From the NCBI GenBank assembly GCA_007280915.1, contig QYQL01000017.1, positions 1-64,000 of the forward strand: a stretch of DNA of 64,000 nt, in the 5' to 3' direction. Position 1 is the stretch's first letter. Every line of letters begins with the position of its first letter. Source of the DNA: Verrucomicrobiaceae bacterium. GTDB taxonomy: Bacteria > Verrucomicrobiota > Verrucomicrobiia > Chthoniobacterales > Terrimicrobiaceae. Below the pieces are notes generated by a model. The model was not told the DNA's origin and made no database searches. It was given only the letters and a program-made list of their open reading frames with translations. A program made the position numbers and the translations under genes. Below, in pieces: positions 54,577 through 63,002 of the stretch.

Positions 54577-55068
54577 TCAGTCCCGGAAGTTTTTGAAATC
54601 CAGAACGACACCAAAATCCCGGCCCCGGCAAAAGGCGATGACGTTCTGCAACTCATCGCGACTTTTTCCGGTGACCCGGACCTGGCGGTCTTGAAGCGAG
54701 CTCTGGACCTTCAGCCCGGCTGCCTTGATCTCCTTCACGATCTCCTTCGCCTTGTCGCCTTCCAGTCCCTGCTTGATCAGAAAATCCTGTGTGGCATGTC
54801 CAAGCGGAGAAATTGCAGGATCCTTGCGCTCGACATTCCGGAGATCGATGTTCCGCTTGGCCAGCTTGCCGACAACCATGTCATGAAGCGCCTTGAGCCG
54901 CGTCCCGTCCTCGGCCTTCAGCGCGATTTTTGAATCGACAGGCTTCCATTCAATCGTCGCCGGACTCCCCTTGAAATCAAACCGCGTGGCAAGTTCCTTG
55001 AGCGCTTGGTTGACCGCGTTGTCAACCTCCTGCTTGTCAATTTCCGAAACGATGTCGAACGAGGGCAT
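54577..55068 (-). CDS. yajQ: YajQ-family nucleotide-binding protein
   Basis: 163 residues, full length. Family start MPSFDIVSEIDKQEVDNAVNQ and DFKGSPATIEW, the region RDPAISPLGHATQD-like (KDPAISPLGH), and the end VRVTGKSRDELQNVIAFCR are typical. The family folds as two ferredoxin-like halves; a member in Xanthomonas binds cyclic di-GMP, others bind RNA or nucleotides. Cytoplasmic. The gene is 51 bases after the spermidine-synthase-like gene on the same strand. Confidence 0.94.
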   Translation of the reverse strand: MPSFDIVSEIDKQEVDNAVNQALKELATRFDFKGSPATIEWKPVDSKIALKAEDGTRLKALHDMVVGKLAKRNIDLRNVERKDPAISPLGHATQDFLIKQGLEGDKAKEIVKEIKAAGLKVQSSLQDRQVRVTGKSRDELQNVIAFCRGRDFGVVLDFKNFRD

Positions 55069-55119
55069 GTGAGGAACGATAGCGGCGGCGGCGCAGGACG
55101 GTCAATGACAGGAATCTTA

Positions 55120-55788
55120 TCAAACTTCTCCGACGTAGATGCGATGGGCCGCCCGCTTTGCACGTTCGTGGGACTTGGCCTCATACTCGAAGGCGTGAAA
55201 CCCGGCCCGCTTGAGTTGGTCGAGAAAGGCAGGCTCCCTCACCGCAGACCAGAAGGCGACGCGTCCCCCGGGGCGAAGAGCACGGCGGATGAGTGAGAGG
55301 CCGCTGGCATTGTAGAGGCGAGAGTTTTTCGCCTGCACCAGCGAGGTCGGGCCGTTGTCCACGTCAAGAAGGATAGCATCGAAGCGGGCGTTTGTTCGCT
55401 TGATGCAGTCGAAGACGTCGCCGGTGAAGGTGTCCACACGAGAGTCAGCCAGGAGTGATCCGTTCAGGCTGGCGAGAAATTCCCGGTTCCAAGCCACGAC
55501 CTCAGGCAGAAGTTCAGCCACCTGAACGAAGGCCATCGGTCCTGTCAGTTCGAGCACGCGTCGAAGGCTGAACCCCAATCCCAAACCGCCGATCAGAACA
55601 CGAGCCTCGTTGCTCTGCGGGCGGAAGACACAGGCAAGGTCGGCGAGCATGGTCTCCGAGACCGTATTATTTGATCCCATGAGTTGCCGCCCGTTGAGTT
55701 TGAGAAAATAGTCTCCATCGTGCTCATGGAGCGAGAAGCGCGATCCATCCGGTGTGCGGGTCTCCGCGAGGTTGCGAAAAGGAATCAC
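55120..55788 (-). CDS. Spermidine-synthase-like methyltransferase-fold protein
   Basis: 222 residues from a GTG at 55788 that overlaps the stop of the preceding gene (GTGA). A Rossmann-fold pattern of the PAPT/SpeE kind: VLIGGLGLGFSLRRVLELTG (nucleotide loop), ELLPEVVAWNREFL, DSRVDTFTGDVFDCI and FDAILLDVDNGP (acidic catalytic-type loop). It is shorter than typical SpeE and lacks most of the N-terminal beta domain. It may be an aminopropyl-transferase relative or a methyltransferase of unknown substrate. Confidence 0.75.
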   Translation of the reverse strand: MIPFRNLAETRTPDGSRFSLHEHDGDYFLKLNGRQLMGSNNTVSETMLADLACVFRPQSNEARVLIGGLGLGFSLRRVLELTGPMAFVQVAELLPEVVAWNREFLASLNGSLLADSRVDTFTGDVFDCIKRTNARFDAILLDVDNGPTSLVQAKNSRLYNASGLSLIRRALRPGGRVAFWSAVREPAFLDQLKRAGFHAFEYEAKSHERAKRAAHRIYVGEV

Positions 55789-56192
55789 GCCCGCGCCCCC
55801 GGCGTGGAGAGCACCCCTGAGAAATGGAGCAGGGCGGCATCGGCCGCATCTGTCGGCGCCAGTTTCTCCAACCATGCCCGCCCTTCGGAACTTGCGATCC
55901 AAGCCTTGGTTTTGTTCAAAGCATCATCCACTGTGGCGGGAGAGGCTGCCTGCGCAAGCAGTTTGCGGGCTGGAAGAATCCCCTTCGGCAATGGGGAGGC
56001 TGGAATCGTCACCGGTATTACGACTTCCACGCCCAACCACTCCTGCAACTCCGGGAGAATGTCAGCAGGCGTTTGAAACCGTTGCCAGACACGGTCCTCG
56101 TGATCGGGATCCACGGATGCAATGAACTCGTTTGCCAGGCTGAATCCGGGAGCGTTCGCATGAATGAATTCCCTGCACTTGTCGCCGTGCAT
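55785..56192 (-). CDS. Unknown 135-residue protein
   Basis: No family recognised. The start is taken at the ATG at 56192 (MHGDKCREFI) because the codons upstream (to an ATG at 56279 or a TTG at 56285) encode a low-complexity leader. Mixed alpha/beta composition, a proline-rich middle (PVTIPASPLPKGILPARK), and no signal peptide. Coupled to the spermidine-synthase-like gene by GTGA overlap, so the two are probably co-expressed. Confidence 0.55.
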   Translation of the reverse strand: MHGDKCREFIHANAPGFSLANEFIASVDPDHEDRVWQRFQTPADILPELQEWLGVEVVIPVTIPASPLPKGILPARKLLAQAASPATVDDALNKTKAWIASSEGRAWLEKLAPTDAADAALLHFSGVLSTPGARA

Positions 56193-56353
56193 TTTGAGTC
56201 GCCCCTTTGTTCCTGTGCTGTATTTGCGCGTTTCCACAGCCGTTGTTTTTGGCCCCTCCGCGTTCGTTAGTCCAACCATTTCCAAGCGGCGGATGAGTTA
56301 AGGGTGATGTTGCCTCTTGCCACATCGTAGCCAATGGCCCCATAGTGCGGCCT

Positions 56354-56470
56354 ATGGGAGATTCCAATCCGAAAAACAACCAGAAGAAAAAAGCCCAGCA
56401 AATCGCAAAGAAGGCCGGCAACCAGAAGAAGCCGGCGGCACCCGCTCAGGTGCTTCCAAAGAAAAAGTAG
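56354..56470 (+). CDS. 38-residue lysine-rich protein
   Basis: A tiny open frame from ATG to TAG, too short for usual gene-calling. The product starts MGDSNPKNNQKKK and ends VLPKKK, with 12 lysines and no acidic residue except one Asp. Very basic, disordered small proteins of this look could bind nucleic acid or the ribosome; I know of no named family. It lies between divergent gene starts (56192, minus) and the 3' end of the histidine kinase gene (56483, minus), and the codon usage and composition look deliberate rather than random. Confidence 0.5.
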   Translation: MGDSNPKNNQKKKAQQIAKKAGNQKKPAAPAQVLPKKK

Positions 56471-56482
56471 ACCCCCGGCGCG

Positions 56483-59400
56483 CTATGGCCGGCAGTGGCG
56501 GGCGAGGCACGCGGCAATCTCATCCTTTTTGAACGGCTTCGAGAGGAAGTCGTCCATGCCTGCCGCCATACAGCGCTCACGGTCGCCGAGCATCACATTT
56601 GCCGTGAGGGCGATAATCGGCACTCTGAATCCCGGGCCAGCCTCGGTTTCGCGGATCATCCTCGCCGCCTCGATTCCATCCATGACAGGCATCTGCATGT
56701 CCATGAAAATTGCGGAGAACTTCCCCGGTAAAAATGCATCGATGGCCTCCTGTCCGTCCCGAGCAAATTCCGCCCTCCAGCCGATGGCTTCCAGCATTTT
56801 GCCCGCGAGCAAACGGGAGGTGCCATCGTCCTCGACGACGAGGACAAGGTTTCCTGGCGGAGAAGCCTCTCCAGTCCCGGGGGAAGTCGGGACGGGCTGA
56901 GGCGTTTTTTCAACCACCTCGTTGTCCGGATGCCCGGCAGCACCATCGATCGAAAGCCGCAAAGTAAAGATGCTTCCTCGGCCGGGTGTCGAAATGATGG
57001 TGATCTTGCCTCCCATGGCTTCGGCGAGGCGCTGAGAAATGGCAAGGCCGAGACCCGTCCCCTCAAACGAGCGTCTCAGCGTCGAATCACCCTGCGTGAA
57101 CGGCTTGAACAGGAGGGGGATGGTTTCGGAAGGAATGCCGAGACCGGTGTCTTCCACGGAGAATTCCAGCGCCGGTTGGTCGCCGCAGGATGTCGCCACG
57201 ATCCGTAGGACAACCGATCCGCTCGATGTAAATTTGACCGCATTGCCGAGAAGGTTGATCAGAATCTGGCGGATCCTCCGTTCGTCCCCGGTGATTTGCT
57301 CCGGCACCCCGGGATCCGTCTCGCAGCGGAATTCGAGCCCTTTGACCGCAGCGGTATTCCGGATGGGGAGGCAGGACGATTCCACCAGGCCGGCAATCAG
57401 AACCGGACCGGTCTCGAACTTCATGCGCTTTCGTTCGATGCTGGAAAAATCCAGGATGTCGTTGACGATCTGGAGGAGGTGCTCCCCGCAATTTAATATC
57501 GTGCGGGCTTGCTCCTTCTGCTCGCTTTCGAGTTGGGATTCGGAAAGTAGTTCTGCAAAGCCGAGGACTCCGTTGAGCGGGGTGCGGAGTTCGTGGCTCA
57601 TCACGGCAAGAAATTCGCTCTTTGCCCGGTTGCCCGCCTCCGCGCGGTCGAGGGCATCGAGAAGATTCGATTCGAGGGCTTTTCGCTCGGTGATATCTTC
57701 CTTGACCGCGATGAAATGGATAATCCGGCCCGAGCTGTCAAAAACCGGCGAGATGGTCGCCGACTCCCAGAACAGCGATCCGTCCTTGCGCCGGTTATGG
57801 AATTGCCCCTTCCAAATCTGCCCGGAGTTGATGGTTTCCCAGAGATTGCGGTAAAACGATCCATCCTGCTCGCCGGATTTGAGAACACGGGGATTCTGTC
57901 CGACCGCCTCCGCAAACGTGTAGCCCGTGGTCTTTTCAAAGCAGGGGTTCACATATTCGATGTTCCCATCGAAATCCGTGATGACAATGGTGTTCGCGCT
58001 CTGCTCGACAGCCGTCCGGAGATTATTCAACTCCTCCTCCGCCTGCTTGCGCGCGGTAATGTCGATCCCGATTCCCAAAAGGAACGGACGCCCTTCGACA
58101 ACCATCTGCCGTCCGGTCAGAAGGAACCACTTGAACTCCGGCCCCCCGCGCATCAGGACGCGGACTTCTGCGCTCTCGAACCTGGTGCTTCCCAGCACGC
58201 CCGACATTTTTATTTGGATCGAAGCGCGGTCATCCGGATGAATTGTTTCGATCGCATCCGTGGCAGCGATCTCAGCATCCGGCTTTCCGACAACCTCATC
58301 GCGCTCGTAGGCGTTCCAGCGCACGAATCGACCCTTCTCGTCGAGCATGTAGAACGTGCCCGGGATGCTCTCGATGATGGCCCGGTTCAGCGCCTGCTCA
58401 TGCTTCGCCGCTTCGTCCGCCTTCCTGCTGTCGTCCTGACGGGCAAAGCTCTCCATTGCAAAATCGATATCGCCCGCCATCTCCACCAGCAGATTGCGCG
58501 CCTCCTCATCGAACACATGGGGGATGCCGCTGTAGAGGGTGAGTGCCCCGATGGTTTTTTGTCTCAATCGCAAAGGGAGTGCTGCGGAGGCTCTCCAGCC
58601 GAAAGCCTTGGCCTTCTCATGCCAGGGCGCCGTGATCGGGTCATTTTGAAAATCCTGGCACCAGACCGGGGTGTTTTCACGGATTGCAGTGCCCGTGGGC
58701 CCTCGTCCAAAGGGGTCATCGGCATCCAACGAAATCTCGATGCCCTCCAAATATTCGGTGCCGACACCGAACGCGGCCGTCTCCCGAACCAGTCCTGTCG
58801 CATCATCCACTATGCCGATCCACGCCATCGCCATGCCCCCGAATTCCACCGCAACCCGGCAGAGCATCGGCAGCAACTCATCCGAACTCGCCGAACGCAC
58901 AATCGCCTGGTTGCTCTGGCTCAGCGCGGCATAAAGCTGGGTGAGGCGGGCGATCCGGGCTTCGGAATCTTTGCGCTCCGAAATGTCGTCAAAAACGGTC
59001 GCAAACCGGCCCGGCTGGGGACAAAATGCCCTGATCTGAAAATGCCGTGCGAGCGCACTGCTGAATTCCTCGAATTGCACTGGGTCGCCGGTAAGAGCCA
59101 CGCGTCCGTAGCGATCAATCCACATCGGCTCCGTCTCCGGCATGATCTCCTTGACCGTCCGACCAACGACGTCCGCCGCCTTCATCCCGGTCATGCGTTC
59201 AAACGCCGGATTGACAGTGAGAAACCTGTAATCGGCCGGCTTGCCGTGGGCATCGCAAATAATTTCGTGCAAAGCGAAGCCGTTGATCATGCTCTCGAAC
59301 AGCATGCGGTAGGTCTCCTGCATCTCCGCACGATGCTTCTCGGAGCTGAGGAGATTTTTCAAGATCCTGCTCTGGCGTTTCCGGTAGAATAAGCCGACTC

Positions 59401-60346
59401 CTGTCGCGACCAGAAGGATGACCAGTCCGATGAGGATCCCGACGACACCCGCCCGGTAAGCGGCAACGGTAGAAATTTCCTGCTGATCCAATTTACTCAC
59501 AAGAAACCATGACGACCCCGGGACCACGCCCAACTCGGTCAGCACTTCCTTCCCGCGGTAGTCTTTGCCTTGAAATCTGCCCTTCTTGCCGAGCGCCGCC
59601 TGCACGGCAGGAAGACTGGTGAGGGTCAGCGGGAAGCGCAGAGCCATGGAGGCATTGGGAGCGAAGCGCAGCTCGTTGACGATCACCACCTCGTCCCCCT
59701 CGCGCTGGGCGAGAACTGTTTCGGTGCTGTCACTTTCCGTGGGCCAGAACTGGAGGAGTGAAAACAGCTCGTCTTTTGCGTGGCTCCGCAGAACCAGCAC
59801 CGCGACCGGCCGCCCGCTGCCATCCCGCACCGCCACTGCGATATCAATATGCACTGCGGCATCTTCCGAGAGAAAGAAATCGGAAACGACAGCCTCTCTG
59901 CGTGACAGCGCATCCCGGATGGCATTCTTTGTGGCGGCAGACACCAGTAGGTGCACATCGTTGGTTGCCAGCAGAAGATTGCCAGACGGATTGAACAGAA
60001 GGATGTTCGCATATCCCGGCATCTCCGCCTTCATAAGTTCGCGCAATTTCGCGCGTGACTCCGGGTTTTCCGGAGCAGCCAGGAATTCCGGGGCCACGTT
60101 GCCGATCAGTTCGTCATTCGCGGCCCTCGCGGCATCGGCCATGCGTTCCTTCCGCCATTGATAGATCTGCTTGACCTTGAGCTCGCCGATGCCGGAGAGC
60201 GCATGGTATTTTTCCTTCGAGACCTCCTCCCGCTCGGCCAGATAATAAGAATAAACGCTAAACACCAGCCCTAGCGCAACTGCGACAATGCCTGCAGCCA
60301 GCACTATGCGGGCTCTGCGGTCGAGTGGCATACCTTGAGATTTCAT
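56483..60346 (-). CDS. Hybrid sensor histidine kinase with PAS/GAF domains and receiver
   Basis: 1287 residues from the ATG at 60346. TM helices at about 13-36 and 299-322 enclose a periplasmic Cache/CHASE-like sensor. Inside follow a PAS (about 345-470), a GAF (about 490-640), two more PAS domains with PAC tails (about 660-780 and 790-905), a HisKA with phospho-accepting His918 (MSHELRTPLNG), an HATPase (NLLGNAVKF, DTGLGIP, GTGLGLAI) and a C-terminal receiver with D1216 (IFMDMQMPVMDG) and Lys near SKPF. All catalytic residues are present. No separate response regulator or Hpt is adjacent. Membrane signalling; the stimulus is unknown. Confidence 0.93.
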   Translation of the reverse strand: MKSQGMPLDRRARIVLAAGIVAVALGLVFSVYSYYLAEREEVSKEKYHALSGIGELKVKQIYQWRKERMADAARAANDELIGNVAPEFLAAPENPESRAKLRELMKAEMPGYANILLFNPSGNLLLATNDVHLLVSAATKNAIRDALSRREAVVSDFFLSEDAAVHIDIAVAVRDGSGRPVAVLVLRSHAKDELFSLLQFWPTESDSTETVLAQREGDEVVIVNELRFAPNASMALRFPLTLTSLPAVQAALGKKGRFQGKDYRGKEVLTELGVVPGSSWFLVSKLDQQEISTVAAYRAGVVGILIGLVILLVATGVGLFYRKRQSRILKNLLSSEKHRAEMQETYRMLFESMINGFALHEIICDAHGKPADYRFLTVNPAFERMTGMKAADVVGRTVKEIMPETEPMWIDRYGRVALTGDPVQFEEFSSALARHFQIRAFCPQPGRFATVFDDISERKDSEARIARLTQLYAALSQSNQAIVRSASSDELLPMLCRVAVEFGGMAMAWIGIVDDATGLVRETAAFGVGTEYLEGIEISLDADDPFGRGPTGTAIRENTPVWCQDFQNDPITAPWHEKAKAFGWRASAALPLRLRQKTIGALTLYSGIPHVFDEEARNLLVEMAGDIDFAMESFARQDDSRKADEAAKHEQALNRAIIESIPGTFYMLDEKGRFVRWNAYERDEVVGKPDAEIAATDAIETIHPDDRASIQIKMSGVLGSTRFESAEVRVLMRGGPEFKWFLLTGRQMVVEGRPFLLGIGIDITARKQAEEELNNLRTAVEQSANTIVITDFDGNIEYVNPCFEKTTGYTFAEAVGQNPRVLKSGEQDGSFYRNLWETINSGQIWKGQFHNRRKDGSLFWESATISPVFDSSGRIIHFIAVKEDITERKALESNLLDALDRAEAGNRAKSEFLAVMSHELRTPLNGVLGFAELLSESQLESEQKEQARTILNCGEHLLQIVNDILDFSSIERKRMKFETGPVLIAGLVESSCLPIRNTAAVKGLEFRCETDPGVPEQITGDERRIRQILINLLGNAVKFTSSGSVVLRIVATSCGDQPALEFSVEDTGLGIPSETIPLLFKPFTQGDSTLRRSFEGTGLGLAISQRLAEAMGGKITIISTPGRGSIFTLRLSIDGAAGHPDNEVVEKTPQPVPTSPGTGEASPPGNLVLVVEDDGTSRLLAGKMLEAIGWRAEFARDGQEAIDAFLPGKFSAIFMDMQMPVMDGIEAARMIRETEAGPGFRVPIIALTANVMLGDRERCMAAGMDDFLSKPFKKDEIAACLARHCRP

Positions 60347-60420
60347 CGTGTGCTGCTGCCCACTAACGGGGGGACATAAGCGGCAAATCCTATTATGAAT
60401 CTCTGGGGCCATTCTGACAA

Positions 60421-60459
60421 TCCCGATTTGACATCCCGATTTGACATCCCGATTTGACG
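60421..60459. repeat. Threefold 13-base tandem repeat
   Basis: Three head-to-tail copies of TCCCGATTTGACA (60421-60433, 60434-60446, 60447-60459); the first two are identical, the third differs in its last base. It lies in the divergent space between the histidine kinase (start 60346) and dinB (start 60524). The unit contains TTGACA, a perfect -35 hexamer, in each junction. It could be an operator array, or a promoter region duplicated by slippage. Confidence 0.75.
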
Positions 60460-60523
60460 AGCCGCACGGGTGACGCCCGGCGGAGCCTTGATCCGGAATA
60501 CGGAGGGGGATAGTTTTTCCACC

Positions 60524-61585
60524 GTGCCACGCGTCATCTTCCACCTCGACATGGATGCCTTTTATGCATCGGTCGAGCAGCGCGACGAACCGTCGCTTCG
60601 CGGGAGGGCGGTCATCGTCGGGGCTCCGCCCGACCGCCGCGGGGTGGTCTGTGCCGCGAGCTATGAGGCCCGGACGTTCGGAGTTCGTTCCGCGATGTCA
60701 TCCCGCACGGCGCACAGACTGTGCCCGGCGGGTGTTTTCATCCGGCCCCGCATGGACGCCTACCGAAGCGAATCCCGCGAAATCATGGGCCTGCTGGCGC
60801 AGTTCGGCGGCTCCATCGAACAGATGAGCGTGGACGAGGCTTACCTCGACATGAGCCACCGGTTTGAGAGTTTCGAGTCGGCAGCCGTCATGCATCTTGG
60901 GCGGGAAATGAAGGAGATCATCCGGCGGGAACGGGGACTGACCGCCAGCATCGGGATCGCCGGCAAAAAATTGCTCGCGAAAATCGCCAGCGATCACGGA
61001 AAGCCGGACGGCCTCTTCTGCATCAACGAGGCTGAGAAAGTCCCATTCCTGCGCCCCCTCCCAGCTTCCGCGATCCACGGAGTCGGCAAGGTCACAGCGG
61101 AAGTTCTCACGCAGGCCGGGCTGCGCACGATAGGCGACCTGCAGGATTACCCGGGCGATCTGCGGGCGCTCGTGGGGTCCTACGCAACTTCCCTCAAACG
61201 CTTCGTATTCGGCGAGGACGACCGTCCGCTCGAATATGACGGCGAGGTCAAAAGCGTGAGCGCGGAAGAAACATTCCAGCGGGACACTGACGATCGCAGA
61301 GTCCTCGTGCCGGCGCTGAAGGAACAATCCCGCGAGCTTGCCGAAAAGCTCACCAAGGAGCGGCTGGCTGCAAGGACGGTCCAGGTCAAGGTCCGCTACA
61401 GCGATTTCAAAACCCTCACCCGCCAGACCAGCGTGGAAGACCCGATCGAAAGCGCAGAGGACATCTACGCCCTCGCTTGCTCGATCCTGCGCCGGGAAAG
61501 ACTGGTGAACCGCCCGCTCCGGCTTCTGGGTCTGGGGGTCACCGGGCTTGTGCCGCCGAGCTCGCAGCTCATCCTTCCTTTGTGA
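60524..61585 (+). CDS. dinB: DNA polymerase IV (Y family)
   Basis: Translesion polymerase for bypassing damaged bases. 353 residues from a GTG at 60524, placing LDMDAFYASVEQRD at the expected distance from the start; a GTG at 60470 would add an unlikely leader. Catalytic acids are D9 (LDMD) and D104-E105 (SVDEAYLD); the thumb has GIAGKKLLAKIASDHGKPDG, helix-hairpin-helix GVGKVTAEVLTQAGLRTIGDL, and the little-finger domain ends at the C-terminus. No clear beta-clamp motif is obvious beyond the QLILPL tail, which resembles QLxLPL clamp boxes. It overlaps the convergent U32 gene by 17 bases. Confidence 0.95.
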   Translation: MPRVIFHLDMDAFYASVEQRDEPSLRGRAVIVGAPPDRRGVVCAASYEARTFGVRSAMSSRTAHRLCPAGVFIRPRMDAYRSESREIMGLLAQFGGSIEQMSVDEAYLDMSHRFESFESAAVMHLGREMKEIIRRERGLTASIGIAGKKLLAKIASDHGKPDGLFCINEAEKVPFLRPLPASAIHGVGKVTAEVLTQAGLRTIGDLQDYPGDLRALVGSYATSLKRFVFGEDDRPLEYDGEVKSVSAEETFQRDTDDRRVLVPALKEQSRELAEKLTKERLAARTVQVKVRYSDFKTLTRQTSVEDPIESAEDIYALACSILRRERLVNRPLRLLGLGVTGLVPPSSQLILPL

Positions 61586-62837
61586 TGAGGTAGAGCTGAT
61601 CGCCCGTCCGGACCTTCTCCGGCACCGGGAATGCCGCGAGGACACCTTTGTCAGCCTGAGTGACGGGGTCACCCTTTTCCCCGGTGCGCAGCTCGGTGAC
61701 TTCCGCTCGAACGGCTCCGGTCGTATCACCGAGAATCCAAATCGCATCCCCGACCCTGAGACATCCAGCTCTGACCAGAACCTCGGCGACGCCGATCCGG
61801 GAATAGTATTTCGTGATCTCGCCGACAAAAACCTTCTTTTCGGTCGCCTGGGAGTTTGAAGAAGCCGCCCATTCGCCAAGGGGTTTCCCCAGATAGTAGC
61901 CGCCCTCCCAAAAGCCCCGGTTGAAGACTTTCTCCAGTTCCGCCATCCCCTCCCCGGATTTCCTGAACTCGTCAAACACACCTTCGTTCCATGCATCGAT
62001 CCCCATCCGGTAGGCACGGACAACGGTCGAAACAAAATCCGCCGAGCGCCCTCGACCCTCAAGTTTCAGAACCAAGACGCCCGCGTCCAGGATCTGATCC
62101 AGGAACGGAAGCGTGCAGAGATCTTTCGGAGACATGACCTGATGCCCGTCAATGACGAGTTCGTCACCGGTCTCCTGATCCGTCACGAGGTAGCTCCTGC
62201 GGCAGGGTTGAAAGCAGGAGCCGCGGCTCGCCGAGGCCTGCGGACCGTATTGGGACAAGCTCATCTGGCACTTGCCGGAAAATGCGACGCACAGGGCACC
62301 ATGGGCGAAAATCTCGATCTGCAGAAGGCTTCCGGACGGACCGGTGATGTTCTCCCCCCGGATGCCCGAGATGATTCCGCCGATCTGGTCGAGACTGAGC
62401 TCCCGTGCCAGCACAATCACATCCGCGAAGGCGGAATAGAACCGCACTGCAGCGAGGTTTGTGACGTTCGCCTGCACGGAGAGGTGGACCGGGAGTCCCT
62501 CGGCCCGGGCGATTTGCAAGACAGCCGGGTCCGCCGCGATCACCGCGTCAACTCCTGCTATTTTTGCAAGGCTGCAAAGCGTCCGAGCCTCATCCAGTTC
62601 GCCGTCGAAGAGGATGGTATTAAGCGTCAGGTAGGCTTTCGCTCCGAATTTCCGGCACTTCGCAACGATCTCCCGCAGGTCGCCGTCCTGGAAATTGCTG
62701 GCCGCACGGGCGCGCATGTTGATCTTGCCGACGCCGAAATACACCGAGTCGGCTCCGGCTTTCAAAGCAGCGGAGAGAGACCCCCACGAACCGGCGGGAG
62801 CCATCAACTCGATAGTGTGCTCTAGGGTTCCCTTCAT
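61569..62837 (-). CDS. Peptidase U32-family protein
   Basis: 422 residues. Family start MAPAGSWGSLSAALKAGADSVYFG, region QANVTNLAAVRFY, and the cysteine cluster spread across HGALCVAFSGKCQMS and SRGSCFQPCRRSY. These four cysteines mark U32 proteins such as TrhP and RlhA. Known members hydroxylate tRNA or rRNA bases rather than cleave peptides, and some use iron-sulphur centres. A C-terminal beta-barrel domain (VGEITKYYSRIGVAEVLV) is present. TrhP-like tRNA hydroxylation is the best guess. The 5' side faces the repeat element at 62863. Confidence 0.88.
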   Translation of the reverse strand: MKGTLEHTIELMAPAGSWGSLSAALKAGADSVYFGVGKINMRARAASNFQDGDLREIVAKCRKFGAKAYLTLNTILFDGELDEARTLCSLAKIAGVDAVIAADPAVLQIARAEGLPVHLSVQANVTNLAAVRFYSAFADVIVLARELSLDQIGGIISGIRGENITGPSGSLLQIEIFAHGALCVAFSGKCQMSLSQYGPQASASRGSCFQPCRRSYLVTDQETGDELVIDGHQVMSPKDLCTLPFLDQILDAGVLVLKLEGRGRSADFVSTVVRAYRMGIDAWNEGVFDEFRKSGEGMAELEKVFNRGFWEGGYYLGKPLGEWAASSNSQATEKKVFVGEITKYYSRIGVAEVLVRAGCLRVGDAIWILGDTTGAVRAEVTELRTGEKGDPVTQADKGVLAAFPVPEKVRTGDQLYLITKEG

Positions 62838-62862
62838 GAACCTAAAAACCGCAGAAGGTTTG

Positions 62863-63002
62863 GCCGTAGATTAACAAGATTACCACAGATTGAGAAACAG
62901 ACGAGGCACATGAAAATCTCACCCGTTTTACAAAAAGCCATGTCATTGATAACGTGTCGCATGTCCGATATAAATCTGTGAAAATCTGCGTTCATCTGTG
63001 GC
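62863..63002. repeat. Inverted repeat element, ATCTGYG type
   Basis: Left arm 62863-62891 and right arm 62973-63002 pair as imperfect inverted copies around an 81-base centre. The right arm is again three units (ATCTGTGAAA, ATCTGCGTTC, ATCTGTGGCT). Total 140 bases. The last base of the element is the third base of the TAG stop of nth, so its insertion may have set the end of that gene. The left arm lies 26 bases from the start of the U32 gene. Confidence 0.75.

Noticed and set aside
57593-59392. 599-codon plus-strand frame
   Set aside because: Antisense to the hybrid histidine kinase; low-likelihood composition.
60698-62062. 454-codon minus-strand frame across dinB and U32
   Set aside because: Crosses two well-supported genes in another frame and lacks any domain.
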